DNA of 56,776 nt from an uncultured Eubacteriales bacterium (GCA_958352145.1 CATWNM010000012.1:1-56776), one strand, 5' to 3'; shown: positions 9,400 through 18,199, counted from the stretch's first letter. Notes: generated by a model not told the origin, from the sequence alone. A program made the numbers and translations.

Positions 9400-9539
9400 C
9401 CTATCCTGATCCTTTTCTCACGGATTTTCTGCCAAACGCCAAAATATGGAAAACTGTAAAAATGTCCAGCAAAAAAGGAAAGAATTTTCACGCAAAAGCA
9501 CTGAAACTTTTCTTTTTAACGGCGTTTGGTTTTTTCTAT

Positions 9540-9568
9540 ATTATAGGCCCTGCGCCGTTCAATATCAA
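9540..9568 (-). promoter_or_regulatory. Promoter of the SLH-flavodoxin gene
   Basis: On the minus strand TTGATA (complement of 9563-9568), 17 bases, then TATAAT (complement of 9540-9545). It would give a leader of about 130 bases before the start at 9399. The interval 9400-9846 otherwise holds only this and the hairpin at 9712. Confidence 0.7.
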
Positions 9569-9711
9569 ATACTTATATTTCATGCATATTTATGCTCAAA
9601 AAGCATGGATATGCCCGGCAAAGGCGGCCGCCGGCTGTAAATAATCCCCTGGCTTTTGACAGCAGGGATTTCAGCCTGCCGAGAAAAGATAGAAAGCAAA
9701 CCATCGAATAA

Positions 9712-9756
9712 AAATGCGCATACAGAGCGGACATGCGCCGCTCTGTATGCGCATTT
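9712..9756 (-). terminator. Terminator of the GH43-like gene
   Basis: A perfect 19-bp stem (AAATGCGCATACAGAGCGG and its complement, loop ACATGCG) followed on the minus strand by a T-rich tail, about 90 bases after the stop of the GH43-like gene. Confidence 0.75.
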
Positions 9757-9846
9757 GAATTTGGCAAGCGCCGCTTTTCGGCGCGCGCACCAAACCCTTT
9801 CTGTTGAAAAAACAAAGGTTTTTCGACAGGCAAATATTCACCTAAG

Positions 9847-11355
9847 TTATTTTTCTTTTTCCGTAATCATCACGATCTCGCTCAAGGCGGCGTAATTTTT
9901 GCCCTCGCCCATATGTACGGTGATCTTGATGTGCTCGACCGCCGTTTCCTCCGGCAGATTGGAGAGCGTCGCCGTTGCGGGAAACCCTGAACTGCCGACG
10001 AATTTTATATCCCGGATCACATAGCTGCCGTTGATTTCCACATCTACAGACGCGGGCGCATAGTCCTGCTGCGTAGACGGATAGATCATGACCGCCGTGA
10101 GTTTTTCCGGCGCGCCGAGCGTAATCTCTACCGTACCACCCTCGTCCATCGAATAGATTCCGCTGATCCCGCCTTTGGCAATCCCGTCAAACAAATTGTC
10201 CACGTTTGACATGGACACGATCTCCGCCTTTTCGCCCGTACCGCTGTAGGTATATCCGCTATTTACATGGCGGTAGCCGTTGACCCCAGAGGGAAGCGGA
10301 CGGCGCGTCTGGCTGGGCCCGTCCACGGCGAGTGTGCCGTCATTGCGGATCACCAGCCGGTCGATCGCAAGGCTGCGGCCGTGATCGGTATTCGGCGGAA
10401 CGGTGTGCACATGGTACACGACAAACAGTTCGCTGCCGTCCGGCGAACGCAGAATGTTGCAGTGGCCGGGACCTGTGACCGTTTCGCCGTTGCCCGAAAG
10501 GATGCGGGCATCGCTTGGCTTGTCAAACAGGCGCAGCGGACTGTCGGAGGTCGCGTAGCCCACCGAATAGTGCTCTGATACATAATAATTTGCGCTGTAT
10601 AAGAGATAGTATGTCCCGTTTTCCTTGAAAACCACCGGCCCCTCGTTCCACAGAACCGAGCCGCTCTTGAGTTCCCATGCCTGTTCGGGCGTGGAAATCA
10701 GCACATGCTCGCCGATTGTGCCGGAAAAATCCGACTTTACTTCTACGCCCCAGGTTTGGCTGGTGCGCTTGCCGTTTACCGTATTGGTGGAACAATCTTT
10801 GGAATAATACATATAGATGCGCCCGTCGTCGTCAAAAAACAGGCTGCCGTCAATCACGCTGAAATCAGGCGAGTAAAACGGCGAGTCCCCAAGCGGCTTA
10901 AATTTGCCGTTTGGCGTATCGCATACCGCGATTTCGATGGAATGGAGGCCGTTATAGCCCTGCGCCGAGAAAATCAGATAAAACTTCCCGTTATACTCGT
11001 ACATCTCGGGCGCCCATCCCTTTTCCTTCGCCCAGCCGAGGTCGGAAAGCTTTAGGATCGGTTCGCTCTGCGTCTGCCAGACGACGAGATCCTTGGAGGT
11101 GCGCACGGTGAATTTCGAGCCGCCTGTGCTGTATAAATAATAGGTGCCGTCGTGTTCTAAAATAAATGGATCCGCAGCGCTGTCGGTCAGATTATTCTCA
11201 TAATAATATCCGGGCAGCGCGCGGCCGTTTTTGATTTCAGCCGGTATGGTTTCCACCTGTAAATTTCCCGTCTCGGACGGATTTTCGTTTTTGCCGCAGC
11301 CGGCAAGAAGCAGCACGGGCAGCAGGATAAGCGCCAATAATTTTTTGAATTTCAT
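9847..11355 (-). CDS. Glycoside hydrolase family 43-type lipoprotein
   Basis: A 502-residue lipoprotein: lysine-rich start, hydrophobic core and lipobox LLAGC with Cys20 as the lipidated residue, so it sits on the outer face of the membrane. The catalytic domain is a GH43-like five-bladed propeller with the three expected acids: Asp62 (ADPFI), an Asp near 167 (VIDGS) and a Glu near 237 (NEGP). The last 130 residues resemble a beta-sandwich carbohydrate-binding module. GH43 enzymes mostly cut arabinose- or xylose-containing glycans; the substrate cannot be read here. The start MKFKK at 11355 has AAAGGAGG 6 bases upstream, better than an in-frame ATG ten codons earlier. It has its own promoter and terminator. 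Confidence 0.85.
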   Translation of the reverse strand: MKFKKLLALILLPVLLLAGCGKNENPSETGNLQVETIPAEIKNGRALPGYYYENNLTDSAADPFILEHDGTYYLYSTGGSKFTVRTSKDLVVWQTQSEPILKLSDLGWAKEKGWAPEMYEYNGKFYLIFSAQGYNGLHSIEIAVCDTPNGKFKPLGDSPFYSPDFSVIDGSLFFDDDGRIYMYYSKDCSTNTVNGKRTSQTWGVEVKSDFSGTIGEHVLISTPEQAWELKSGSVLWNEGPVVFKENGTYYLLYSANYYVSEHYSVGYATSDSPLRLFDKPSDARILSGNGETVTGPGHCNILRSPDGSELFVVYHVHTVPPNTDHGRSLAIDRLVIRNDGTLAVDGPSQTRRPLPSGVNGYRHVNSGYTYSGTGEKAEIVSMSNVDNLFDGIAKGGISGIYSMDEGGTVEITLGAPEKLTAVMIYPSTQQDYAPASVDVEINGSYVIRDIKFVGSSGFPATATLSNLPEETAVEHIKITVHMGEGKNYAALSEIVMITEKEK

Positions 11356-11383
11356 ACGGGCCTCCTTTTTTATGTTTCTTTTC

Positions 11384-11412
11384 ATTTTATCATAAAAAAA
11401 GATATTCTACAA
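11384..11412 (-). promoter_or_regulatory. Promoter of the GH43-like gene
   Basis: On the minus strand TTGTAG (complement of 11407-11412), 17 bases, TAAAAT (complement of 11384-11389), just upstream of the start at 11355. Confidence 0.5.
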
Positions 11413-11467
11413 CCCTATTTTTTATTGCATTTGTGTAATTTTTTATCCGTCTATAGCGCACGCCCCC

Positions 11468-12790
11468 TTAAACGAGCGTTTCGGGGAATTTTTTCGGAAA
11501 GCGTTCCTTTTTCGCCGCGCACCGGACTGTTTCCATCTCTTCGATTTTGACCGCAGCGCAGTGCGGGATCGGGTCCCAGCGGACTTTTCTGAACGCGGCG
11601 GCGCAAATCGAAAGATCGCCGATGACGCTGAAAAGCGGGAAAGTCAGGCAGTACCAGATTTTTTTGTAAAGGCGAAGAGGCCCTATGCGCCCGCGCTCCA
11701 GAAAAAAGAGCGCGGCCGCGACCGGAATATTTGCGATATGCTCAAAGACCAGCGCACTGAGCGCAGCTAAAAAAAGTTCTCCCCCGCCGCCGGCCACGCC
11801 CGAAAGGCACAGAAAAAACGCCAGCGCCAATTTTGCAGTCTTAAGCGGAATGGATAAAATCGGGCTTGGAAAATTGGTCAGAAGCATGTCATAGGAAACA
11901 AATTTTTCCTTCGCATCCTTTTCGGTAAAAATGCGGGAAAAGAGCGCGTCAGATGATTCGGCAAAAGCCTGTAGATGCCCCTTCGACCAACGCAGGCGCT
12001 GCCGCCATGCGACGCCGAGAGATACCGGCTGCTCGTCGTAAAACTGAGCTTCGTGCTGATAACTGATATGCACGCCGCGCACGACCGCATCTGCGGAAAA
12101 AGCCCGGTCCTCCGTCAAAGAGGTGTAGTTCCAGCCGCCGCTTACGAGCGCGCTCGCAAAGAGGACGCCGGTTCCCTGAATCCGCGTGGAAATCCCACAA
12201 TACGCGCGCGCACGGTTCTCAAAGCGGGCGGTGCGCAGCCAGTGCAGCGCATAAGACGCGGAAATCCAGTTATCGTCTAAGTTTTTCGTGTTCCGGTACG
12301 AGGTGACGATCTGCTCTCCGGCGTCAAACGCATCATTCATCCGGCTGATGTAATCGGATTTCAGGAGATTGTCCGCATCGAGCAGAATATACGCGTCAAA
12401 CGCGCGTATTCCATAGTCGCGCCCGATCTGCTCGAACAGATACCGGAGCGCATAGCCTTTGGTGCGCCGCTCGGGATCGGTTCGTTCGTAGCAGATGGCG
12501 CCGTGCGCGCGCACCTCGGCGGCGGTTTTATCGGTGCAGTTGTCGGCGACGACAAAGACGGTCATTTTCTCATGCGGGTAATCCTGTTTTTCGATGCTGG
12601 AGAGCAGATTTCCGATGACCGCTTCCTCATTGCGCGCGGCAATAACGACTGCGTAGCGGTGCAGGGCTCTTGCCGGGGTAAATTTCTTTGTCCTAAAAAG
12701 CCCGATTACGGCGAACAGGCCGCGGTATATATATAGGATGCCAATCAGCGACAAAAGTACGCCACAGACGACCATTAAAACATCAAGCAT
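11468..12790 (-). CDS. Membrane glycosyltransferase, GT2 family
   Basis: A 440-residue processive-type GT2 enzyme. An N-terminal membrane helix (MLDVLMVVCGVLLSLIGILYIY) is followed by the catalytic domain: VVIAARNEEAVIG opening the nucleotide-sugar fold, LLDADN (the DxD metal site), TEDRAFSADAV (the catalytic Asp motif) and QRLRWSKG (the QxxRW acceptor motif). Several membrane segments follow. The motif set matches polymer-forming enzymes such as cellulose, hyaluronan or poly-GlcNAc synthases, so an exported or surface polysaccharide is likely; the sugar is unknown. The start at 12790 was chosen because AAAGGGAG lies at the right distance; in-frame ATGs upstream do not. Its own promoter is at 12828-12856. 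Confidence 0.85.
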   Translation of the reverse strand: MLDVLMVVCGVLLSLIGILYIYRGLFAVIGLFRTKKFTPARALHRYAVVIAARNEEAVIGNLLSSIEKQDYPHEKMTVFVVADNCTDKTAAEVRAHGAICYERTDPERRTKGYALRYLFEQIGRDYGIRAFDAYILLDADNLLKSDYISRMNDAFDAGEQIVTSYRNTKNLDDNWISASYALHWLRTARFENRARAYCGISTRIQGTGVLFASALVSGGWNYTSLTEDRAFSADAVVRGVHISYQHEAQFYDEQPVSLGVAWRQRLRWSKGHLQAFAESSDALFSRIFTEKDAKEKFVSYDMLLTNFPSPILSIPLKTAKLALAFFLCLSGVAGGGGELFLAALSALVFEHIANIPVAAALFFLERGRIGPLRLYKKIWYCLTFPLFSVIGDLSICAAAFRKVRWDPIPHCAAVKIEEMETVRCAAKKERFPKKFPETLV

Positions 12791-12827
12791 AAAACGGCAC
12801 TCCCTTTTCATCTTGTTTCCATTCAGT

Positions 12828-12856
12828 ATTGTATCGAATCGCAGATTAAAATTCAA
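12828..12856 (-). promoter_or_regulatory. Promoter of the GT2 gene
   Basis: On the minus strand TTGAAT (complement of 12851-12856), 17 bases, TACAAT (complement of 12828-12833). Confidence 0.55.
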
Positions 12857-12930
12857 CACAGAAAAGTTTAAGATTTGTTTAATCTATTTGCAGTCTTTTT
12901 TCTTTAGCGCCGTATATTTTCAAAAAAGCC

Positions 12931-12959
12931 TTTAAAAACACGGATTTGTGTGCTATACT
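12931..12959 (+). promoter_or_regulatory. Promoter of the DUF1385-prmC-murI operon
   Basis: TTTAAA (12931-12936), 17 bases, TATACT (12954-12959), 56 bases before the first start codon. The -35 box is weak. Confidence 0.45.
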
Positions 12960-13015
12960 GTTTGTGTATAAGCAAATTTCAAACTAATTCTGTTTTTTGA
13001 AAGCGAGATCAATAG

Positions 13016-14101
13016 ATGAGCAAAACCTGCGAAAAAAACTGCCGCCTCGGCAAAGTGGGCGGTGAAGCGGTTCTCGAGGGCGTCATGATGCGCTGCGGCG
13101 ACCGCTACAGCCTTGCCTCCCGCCATGAAGACGGCTCCATTTCAGTTTCAAATCATGCGTACGTTTCCGTGCGCAAGAAAAACAAATTTTTCAATCTGCC
13201 GCTCGTGCGCGGAATCGTCGCGCTGATCGAATCGTTTAAACTCTCGTTCAAGGTGCTTTCGCTCTCGGCGGAGGCAATCGGCGTGGATTTGGACGAGCCG
13301 GAAACCAAATTTGAAAAATGGCTTCAGGAAAAATGCGGCAAAAATCTGATGAACGCCGTCATGACGGTGGCGGGCGTACTCGGCGTCATACTCGGCGTCG
13401 GCCTCTTTTTCGTGCTGCCCACGCTCGCCACACAAGGTCTTGATATGCTGCTCGGCATGGCGGGCGCGTCGCTCGGCATCTTTAAAACGCTGTGCGAAGG
13501 GCTGATCCGCATTGCTATTTTTGTCGGCTACATCCTGCTTGTATCCCTGATGCCCGACATCCGCCGCACGTTCGAATATCACGGCGCGGAGCATAAAAGC
13601 ATCGCCTGCTATGAAGCGGGCGCGCCGCTGACCCCCGAAAACGCGAAAAAATATACCCGTTTCCATCCGCGCTGCGGCACAAGCTTCATCTTCATCATGC
13701 TGATTTTGAGCGTGCTCGTCTTTTCGTTCGTCACTTGGGAAAATATCTGGCTGCGGCTTGTGCTTAAGCCCCTGCTTCTGCCGCTGATCTGCGGACTTGG
13801 CTTTGAGTTTATCCTATACGCGGGCAAGCATGAAAACACATTCACGAAGATCGTTTCCGCGCCCGGCCTCTGGATGCAGCGCATAACGACGCGCGAACCG
13901 GACGAAAAGCAGCTTGAAATCGCGATCACGGCGCTCAAATCGGCCATGCCGGAAGAATTTCCGCAAAGCGAAGTGGATGCGGTAATCGCCGCGTCGAAAC
14001 CGGCAAAGGAGGACAGCAGCAAGGACGAGGAAAAAATACCGGAACAGCCTTTGGACCAATCGCCCGCGCCCGGCCTTGCGGATGAAGAAACACAGGCATG
14101 A
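13016..14101 (+). CDS. DUF1385 (YqhQ-family) membrane protein
   Basis: A 361-residue integral membrane protein of the DUF1385 family. Visible family landmarks are GGEAVLEGVMMRCGDRYSLA at the N-terminus, EYHGAEHKSIACYEAG in the middle and RFHPRCGTSFIFIM before the last membrane helices. Four or more hydrophobic segments lie between about residues 110 and 260. The C-terminal 50 residues are acidic and low in complexity. The biochemical role of the family is not established. It overlaps prmC by four bases (ATGA), the arrangement often seen in Firmicutes where DUF1385 precedes prmC, so they are translationally coupled. Confidence 0.9.
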   Translation: MSKTCEKNCRLGKVGGEAVLEGVMMRCGDRYSLASRHEDGSISVSNHAYVSVRKKNKFFNLPLVRGIVALIESFKLSFKVLSLSAEAIGVDLDEPETKFEKWLQEKCGKNLMNAVMTVAGVLGVILGVGLFFVLPTLATQGLDMLLGMAGASLGIFKTLCEGLIRIAIFVGYILLVSLMPDIRRTFEYHGAEHKSIACYEAGAPLTPENAKKYTRFHPRCGTSFIFIMLILSVLVFSFVTWENIWLRLVLKPLLLPLICGLGFEFILYAGKHENTFTKIVSAPGLWMQRITTREPDEKQLEIAITALKSAMPEEFPQSEVDAVIAASKPAKEDSSKDEEKIPEQPLDQSPAPGLADEETQA

Positions 14102-14895
14102 CGCTAAATGAAATCAAAGCGGCGCTGCGCGCTGCCGGGATCGACAACTTTTCGGGCGAAGCGCATATACTGATAAAGGAATTTTTCAAAACGGACGCAC
14201 CGGATCCAAACGCGGATTTTGACTGTCCTGCGCTTAAAGACGCCGTGCGGCGGCGCACGGCGCGGGAACCACTTCAATATATTCTCGGAAAATGGGGATT
14301 TTATAAAGAAGAATATTTCGTCACGCCGGACTGCCTGATTCCGCGTGCCGATACCGAAATTTTGGTGGAAACGCTGATTTGCCGCGCTGCGCGCGGCGAC
14401 CGCTTTCTCGATCTTTGCACCGGCAGCGGCTGCATCGCGATATCGCTTGCCCGCGCGCGCCCCGACCTTTCGGGCGCGGCGGCCGATCTAAGTTCAGCCG
14501 CGCTGGAATTGGCAAAAAAAAACGCCGCGCACAACGGCGTTCAAAACCTTTCGTTTTTTTGCCTGGATGTGACCGCGCCCGGGGATTTTTCCGAGCGGTT
14601 TTCCTGCATCTGCGCAAATCCGCCCTACATTTGCACCGGCGCGCTGGACGCGCTTGCGCCTGAGCTTGCCTTTGAACCGAAGATCGCGCTCGACGGCGGC
14701 GCGGACGGCTTTTATTTTTATCGGGCGATTCTCGAAAATTTTGAAAAAAATCTGCTGCCGGGCGGTTTTTTCGCCTTTGAATTCGGCTATGACCAAAAGG
14801 CGGGCGCGGCCGCGCTAGCAAAGCGGTACGGCTTTTCTTTTGATGCGGTTTTTGACTATGGCGGCAACTTCCGCGCCGCCGTTTTTACAAAGTGA
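14098..14895 (+). CDS. prmC: Release factor glutamine methyltransferase
   Basis: PrmC methylates the glutamine of the GGQ motif in release factors RF1 and RF2, using S-adenosylmethionine, and so supports efficient translation termination. The 265 residues are slightly short for the family but complete: an N-terminal helical substrate-binding domain (REPLQYILGKWGFYKEEYFVTPDCLIPRADTE), the SAM-binding fold FLDLCTGSGCIAISLA and the catalytic NPPY motif near residue 175. It overlaps the DUF1385 gene by 4 bases and is followed after 9 bases by murI. Confidence 0.93.
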   Translation: MTLNEIKAALRAAGIDNFSGEAHILIKEFFKTDAPDPNADFDCPALKDAVRRRTAREPLQYILGKWGFYKEEYFVTPDCLIPRADTEILVETLICRAARGDRFLDLCTGSGCIAISLARARPDLSGAAADLSSAALELAKKNAAHNGVQNLSFFCLDVTAPGDFSERFSCICANPPYICTGALDALAPELAFEPKIALDGGADGFYFYRAILENFEKNLLPGGFFAFEFGYDQKAGAAALAKRYGFSFDAVFDYGGNFRAAVFTK

Positions 14896-14904
14896 GGTTT
14901 TAAT

Positions 14905-15684
14905 TTGATCGGAATTTTTGACAGCGGGCTTGGCGGGCTGACCGCGTACAAGGCGCTGCACGCGCTTTTGCAGCACGAGGATTTTGTCTACTTCGGAGAC
15001 ACGGGGCGTCTGCCTTACGGTTCCCGTTCGCGCGAAATTTTGACGCGGTATGCCCGGCAGGACGTAAATTTTCTGATTTCTAAGGGCGTAGACGCGATTC
15101 TCGCCGCCTGCGGCACGATCAGTTCCGTCGTGCTGGACAACATCAAAAATGAATACAACATCCCGATCACCGGCGTCGTAGACGCGTCGGTCGAAGAGGC
15201 GCTCGGCGCAACGAAAAACGAGATCGTCGGCGTAATCGGCACGGGTGCGACCATTTCAAGCGGCGCGTTTGAAAAAAAACTTTTGGACGCCGACCCAAAC
15301 GTCCGGGTCATTTCCGCGGCCTGCCCGCTGTTTGTGCCGCTGGTGGAAAACGGATACATAGACCAAAACTGTACCGTCACAAAGCTCGTCGCGGCGGACT
15401 ATCTTGAAAAAATACGGAAGAGCGGCGCGGACACGCTGATCCTCGGCTGTACGCATTTTCCCATCATTTCCGGCATTTTGGCCGATTATCTTCCCGGCGT
15501 GACGCTGGTCAGTTCGGGAAGCGCGGCGGCGCGGGCGCTCGCCCGGCAGATTTCTCCGCGGCGCGCGGGCGGCATTTCGCAGTTTTACGTCAGTGACAGT
15601 CCGGTCAATTTCGACGAACTTGCGCGCGTTTTTCTCGACGGTGAGACCGTTTCGGCCAAACGCGTGGATATCGAGGAATATTGA
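14905..15684 (+). CDS. murI: Glutamate racemase
   Basis: MurI makes D-glutamate for peptidoglycan from L-glutamate without a cofactor, using two cysteines. The 259-residue product shows IGIFDSGLGGLTAYKAL at the N-terminus, the first catalytic cysteine in AACGTISS and the second in LGCTHFPII. The start is TTG at 14905 with GTGAGG upstream; no in-frame ATG would keep the conserved N-terminus, so the rare start is well supported. The first cysteine motif reads CGT where many family members have CNT. It is the last gene of the operon, before a strong terminator. Confidence 0.92.
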   Translation: MIGIFDSGLGGLTAYKALHALLQHEDFVYFGDTGRLPYGSRSREILTRYARQDVNFLISKGVDAILAACGTISSVVLDNIKNEYNIPITGVVDASVEEALGATKNEIVGVIGTGATISSGAFEKKLLDADPNVRVISAACPLFVPLVENGYIDQNCTVTKLVAADYLEKIRKSGADTLILGCTHFPIISGILADYLPGVTLVSSGSAAARALARQISPRRAGGISQFYVSDSPVNFDELARVFLDGETVSAKRVDIEEY

Positions 15685-15759
15685 CGCTTTCCACGCACCA
15701 AAGCTTATAAAAATAAATTTTTTACACGCGTCAAACAAAATACGATAAAAGTTTTGTAA

Positions 15760-15786
15760 AAAAGCCGGCTTTGCCGGCTTTTTTAC
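15760..15786 (+). terminator. Terminator after murI
   Basis: AAAAGCCGGC / GCCGGCTTTT with a TTT loop and a continuing T run, about 75 bases after the murI stop. Confidence 0.85.
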
Positions 15787-15866
15787 ACCTTGCGGCCGCA
15801 CAAGTGCCGCGTAAGGGGCGCGAAGACGCAAGTAAACGCGGTCAAACTTCGTTTTTCAATAGTCTC

Positions 15867-15911
15867 AAATGCGCATCAGGAGCTTAACTTCGCCACTCCT
15901 GATGCGCATTT
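15867..15911. terminator. 16-bp hairpin between murI and the PAP2 gene
   Basis: AAATGCGCATCAGGAG pairs perfectly with 15896-15911 across a 13-base loop; a T-rich tail follows on the plus strand. It lies between convergent genes and may end PAP2 transcription from the other side. Bases 15787-15866 show nothing else. Confidence 0.55.
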
Positions 15912-15953
15912 TGTTTTTAATTCTTATTTCAAAATATTCTTTAAAAAACAAAA

Positions 15954-16496
15954 TTACTCTGTTTGCTCTCTCTTTTTTGCAATCTTTTTCTCGAGCCATT
16001 CCACAAAATAAACCGCCGCGACGCCGCAGAGGATTCCAATGAACACGCCGCCGAGCACATCCGTCGGATAATGGACGCCGACATACAGCCTCGAGAGCGA
16101 AATCATCACTGCAAGAACCGCCGCAGGAATAGAGAGCTTCTTTGGCGCGCGCATGACAAGCACAGTCGCGACGGCAAAGGAAGCAGCCGTATGCCCGGAC
16201 GGAAACGAAAAATCACTCTGCTTCCCGATCAAATTGGTCAGCCCTTCTATCACCTCATACGGCCTTGTTCGCGCAAACAGATTTTTTACAAGAAGATTGA
16301 CCGACAAAAGATCAAACACGAGCGCCGAGGCGCACATACAGCCAAGGCGCCGCTGCCGGGGGATCAAAAGCAGCATAAGAGAAAGCAAAATCCAAATGAA
16401 CCCTGCATTTCCAAGATAAGTAATGCACTTTACAAGGGGCGTCAGCCAATCCGCACGCACACAGTTTTGTATCCACAGCAGAATTTCAGCTTCCAT
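15954..16496 (-). CDS. PAP2-family membrane phosphatase
   Basis: A 180-residue integral membrane protein with the complete acid-phosphatase triad of the PAP2 superfamily: KNLFARTRP (motif 1, near residue 70), PSGHT (motif 2, near 99, with the catalytic His) and SRLYVGVHYPTDV (motif 3, near 134). Around it are five or six hydrophobic segments. Bacterial members of this size dephosphorylate undecaprenyl pyrophosphate (BcrC-type) or phosphatidic acid or PGP; the sequence does not decide between them. It has its own promoter and AAAGGAGGGG just before the start. An intrinsic-terminator-like hairpin lies in its leader. Confidence 0.88.
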   Translation of the reverse strand: MEAEILLWIQNCVRADWLTPLVKCITYLGNAGFIWILLSLMLLLIPRQRRLGCMCASALVFDLLSVNLLVKNLFARTRPYEVIEGLTNLIGKQSDFSFPSGHTAASFAVATVLVMRAPKKLSIPAAVLAVMISLSRLYVGVHYPTDVLGGVFIGILCGVAAVYFVEWLEKKIAKKREQTE

Positions 16497-16536
16497 AAAA
16501 GCCCCTCCTTTCCATTTCCAAAAGAATCCTTTTTTT

Positions 16537-16564
16537 AAAAAACGCCGTGAAACGGCTTTTTTTT
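16537..16564 (-). terminator. Terminator-like hairpin in the PAP2 leader
   Basis: GCCGT-GAA-ACGGC with A and T runs on both flanks, working in either direction. On the minus strand it falls between the PAP2 promoter (16575-16603) and its start codon, so it may attenuate PAP2. Confidence 0.5.
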
Positions 16565-16574
16565 ACTTTTATCC

Positions 16575-16603
16575 ATTATAGCGCATCGGAAAGGAAAAAG
16601 CAA
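16575..16603 (-). promoter_or_regulatory. Promoter of the PAP2 gene
   Basis: On the minus strand TTGCTT (complement of 16598-16603), 17 bases, TATAAT (complement of 16575-16580). Confidence 0.6.
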
Positions 16604-16681
16604 GCCCCAGGCCCTTTTCCGCTCATACGCAAAAAATCAGCCTGATTTTCCGTTTTCGCAGAATTAAATCGCAATATATGC

Positions 16682-16710
16682 TTGAAATATCCATAAAATT
16701 ATGCTATACT
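16682..16710 (+). promoter_or_regulatory. Promoter of dnaA
   Basis: TTGAAA (16682-16687), 17 bases, TATACT (16705-16710). Start of dnaA is 67 bases further on. I saw no consensus DnaA box in the 16620-16777 region, so autoregulation through this leader is not evident. Confidence 0.6.
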
Positions 16711-16777
16711 ATATGTTGAGCTTCTTTTTGGAAAAAATCAAGAAAAGCTATACAAAAACGGATGAAAGGAACCGAAA

Positions 16778-18199
16778 ATGAGTTCAATGGACGAACTGAA
16801 CAAAATATGGACCGCCGTTTACGACTCCATGCGGGCGGATTTTTCAGAATCCTCTCTCGAACTCTGGTTTGGCAGCGTCCGGCTCTTTTATCTCTCCAAC
16901 GAGCTTGCGCTCCTTTCGCACAACGTCGATTTCAAATACAATATTATCAAATCAAAATACATAGATCTTCTGAAAGAACACTTTGAAAACTGTCTCGGCT
17001 TTGAAATCGAGGTGGATATCGTATTCACAAAGCAGGAGATCCGCACAATCGAAGAAGCAAATGCGCTCGCTGCAAAATATTTTGCGGATAAAAAAATCTC
17101 AGACGAAGAAGAAGACCGCCGCGAGCTTGAAGCGGCGATTCGCGTCATCTCTCCGGACACGGCGATCGACGGAAAAAAGTCTACCTCTTATTATACTTTT
17201 GAAAATTTCATCTCCGGCGACTCCAATAAATTTGCATACGCCGCGTGCTATGCCATCGCAAACAGCGACGAAGTCGCCTATAACCCTCTTTTCGTTCACG
17301 GAAAAAGCGGACTTGGAAAGACGCATCTGATGTACGCTATCGTCAATTCCGTACTTTCGCGCGATCCGAATATGAAGATCGTATACATCCGCGGCGAGGA
17401 ATTTACAAACAAGCTGGTCGAAGCGATAAAATCGGGCACGACCGAACAGTTTCGTGAAAAATACCGGACTGCCGATATGCTGCTTGTCGACGATATCCAA
17501 TTTATCGCCGGAAAAAACGCGACGCAGGATGAATTTTTCCACACGTTCAACGCGCTTTACGAAAGCCAAAAACAGATCATCGTCACGTGCGACCGACCCA
17601 TCAAGGAAATGAAAAACCTTGAGGACCGCATCAAAACTCGGCTGGAATGGGGTCTTTCCGCCGACATCCAGCCTCCCGACACCGAACTGCGCATGGCCAT
17701 TATCCGGAAAAAAGCCGAAGAAGTCAATTTAAAACTGCCTGAAGAAGTCGTCGAATTTCTGGCAAAACGACTGAGCGACAACGTGCGCAAAATCGAAGGC
17801 GGCGTCAAAAAGCTATCCGCTTTCCACTTTCTTTCGGGAGAGGAAATCGACCTGCCGCTTGCGGCACGCGCGGTGAGCGACCTGCTCCCCGCAGACGAAC
17901 CAAAGAGCGCGCGCATCGAAAAAGTCATTCTCGCCGTATGCGACAAATACAACATTTCAAAAGAGACGATCCTCGGAAAAAAGCGGACGAACAATATCGT
18001 CACCGCACGCCATGTCTGCATGTACGCACTCAGGGAAGCTGTCGATATGACTTTCAAAGACATCGGCGAGGTTTTTTCCTGCGATCACACTTCAGTCATG
18101 TCCGCTACGCGGAAAATCGAGCGGGAACGCGCAGCCGATCCCGAATTTTCCGCCGAAACCGACGCGCTGATCCGCGAACTGAAAGAAAAAACGCCGTAG
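16778..18199 (+). CDS. dnaA: Chromosomal replication initiator DnaA
   Basis: DnaA binds the origin, forms an ATP-dependent filament and opens the duplex. The 473 residues show domain I (helicase-contact) at about 1-85, a short acidic linker, the AAA+ domain with Walker A GKSGLGKT near 174, Walker B LLVDDIQF near 234 and a sensor region, and the DNA-binding domain IV with the signature VTARHVCMYALREAVDMTFKDIGEVFSCDHTSVMSA at about 405-445. The start at 16778 follows GAAAGGAAC. It is followed by the origin and dnaN. The gene normally upstream in Firmicutes, rpmH, is not there; instead a PAP2 gene lies on the other strand. Confidence 0.97.
   Translation: MSSMDELNKIWTAVYDSMRADFSESSLELWFGSVRLFYLSNELALLSHNVDFKYNIIKSKYIDLLKEHFENCLGFEIEVDIVFTKQEIRTIEEANALAAKYFADKKISDEEEDRRELEAAIRVISPDTAIDGKKSTSYYTFENFISGDSNKFAYAACYAIANSDEVAYNPLFVHGKSGLGKTHLMYAIVNSVLSRDPNMKIVYIRGEEFTNKLVEAIKSGTTEQFREKYRTADMLLVDDIQFIAGKNATQDEFFHTFNALYESQKQIIVTCDRPIKEMKNLEDRIKTRLEWGLSADIQPPDTELRMAIIRKKAEEVNLKLPEEVVEFLAKRLSDNVRKIEGGVKKLSAFHFLSGEEIDLPLAARAVSDLLPADEPKSARIEKVILAVCDKYNISKETILGKKRTNNIVTARHVCMYALREAVDMTFKDIGEVFSCDHTSVMSATRKIERERAADPEFSAETDALIRELKEKTP

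Noticed and set aside
9462..9644. Possible 60-codon plus-strand gene
   Set aside because: It overlaps the promoter of the SLH-flavodoxin gene and has a poor composition; the GGAAA before it is too far away.
16620..16777. Second DnaA-box cluster upstream of dnaA
   Set aside because: No sequence close to TTATCCACA occurs there, unlike in bipartite Bacillus origins, so the origin is placed only in the dnaA-dnaN gap.
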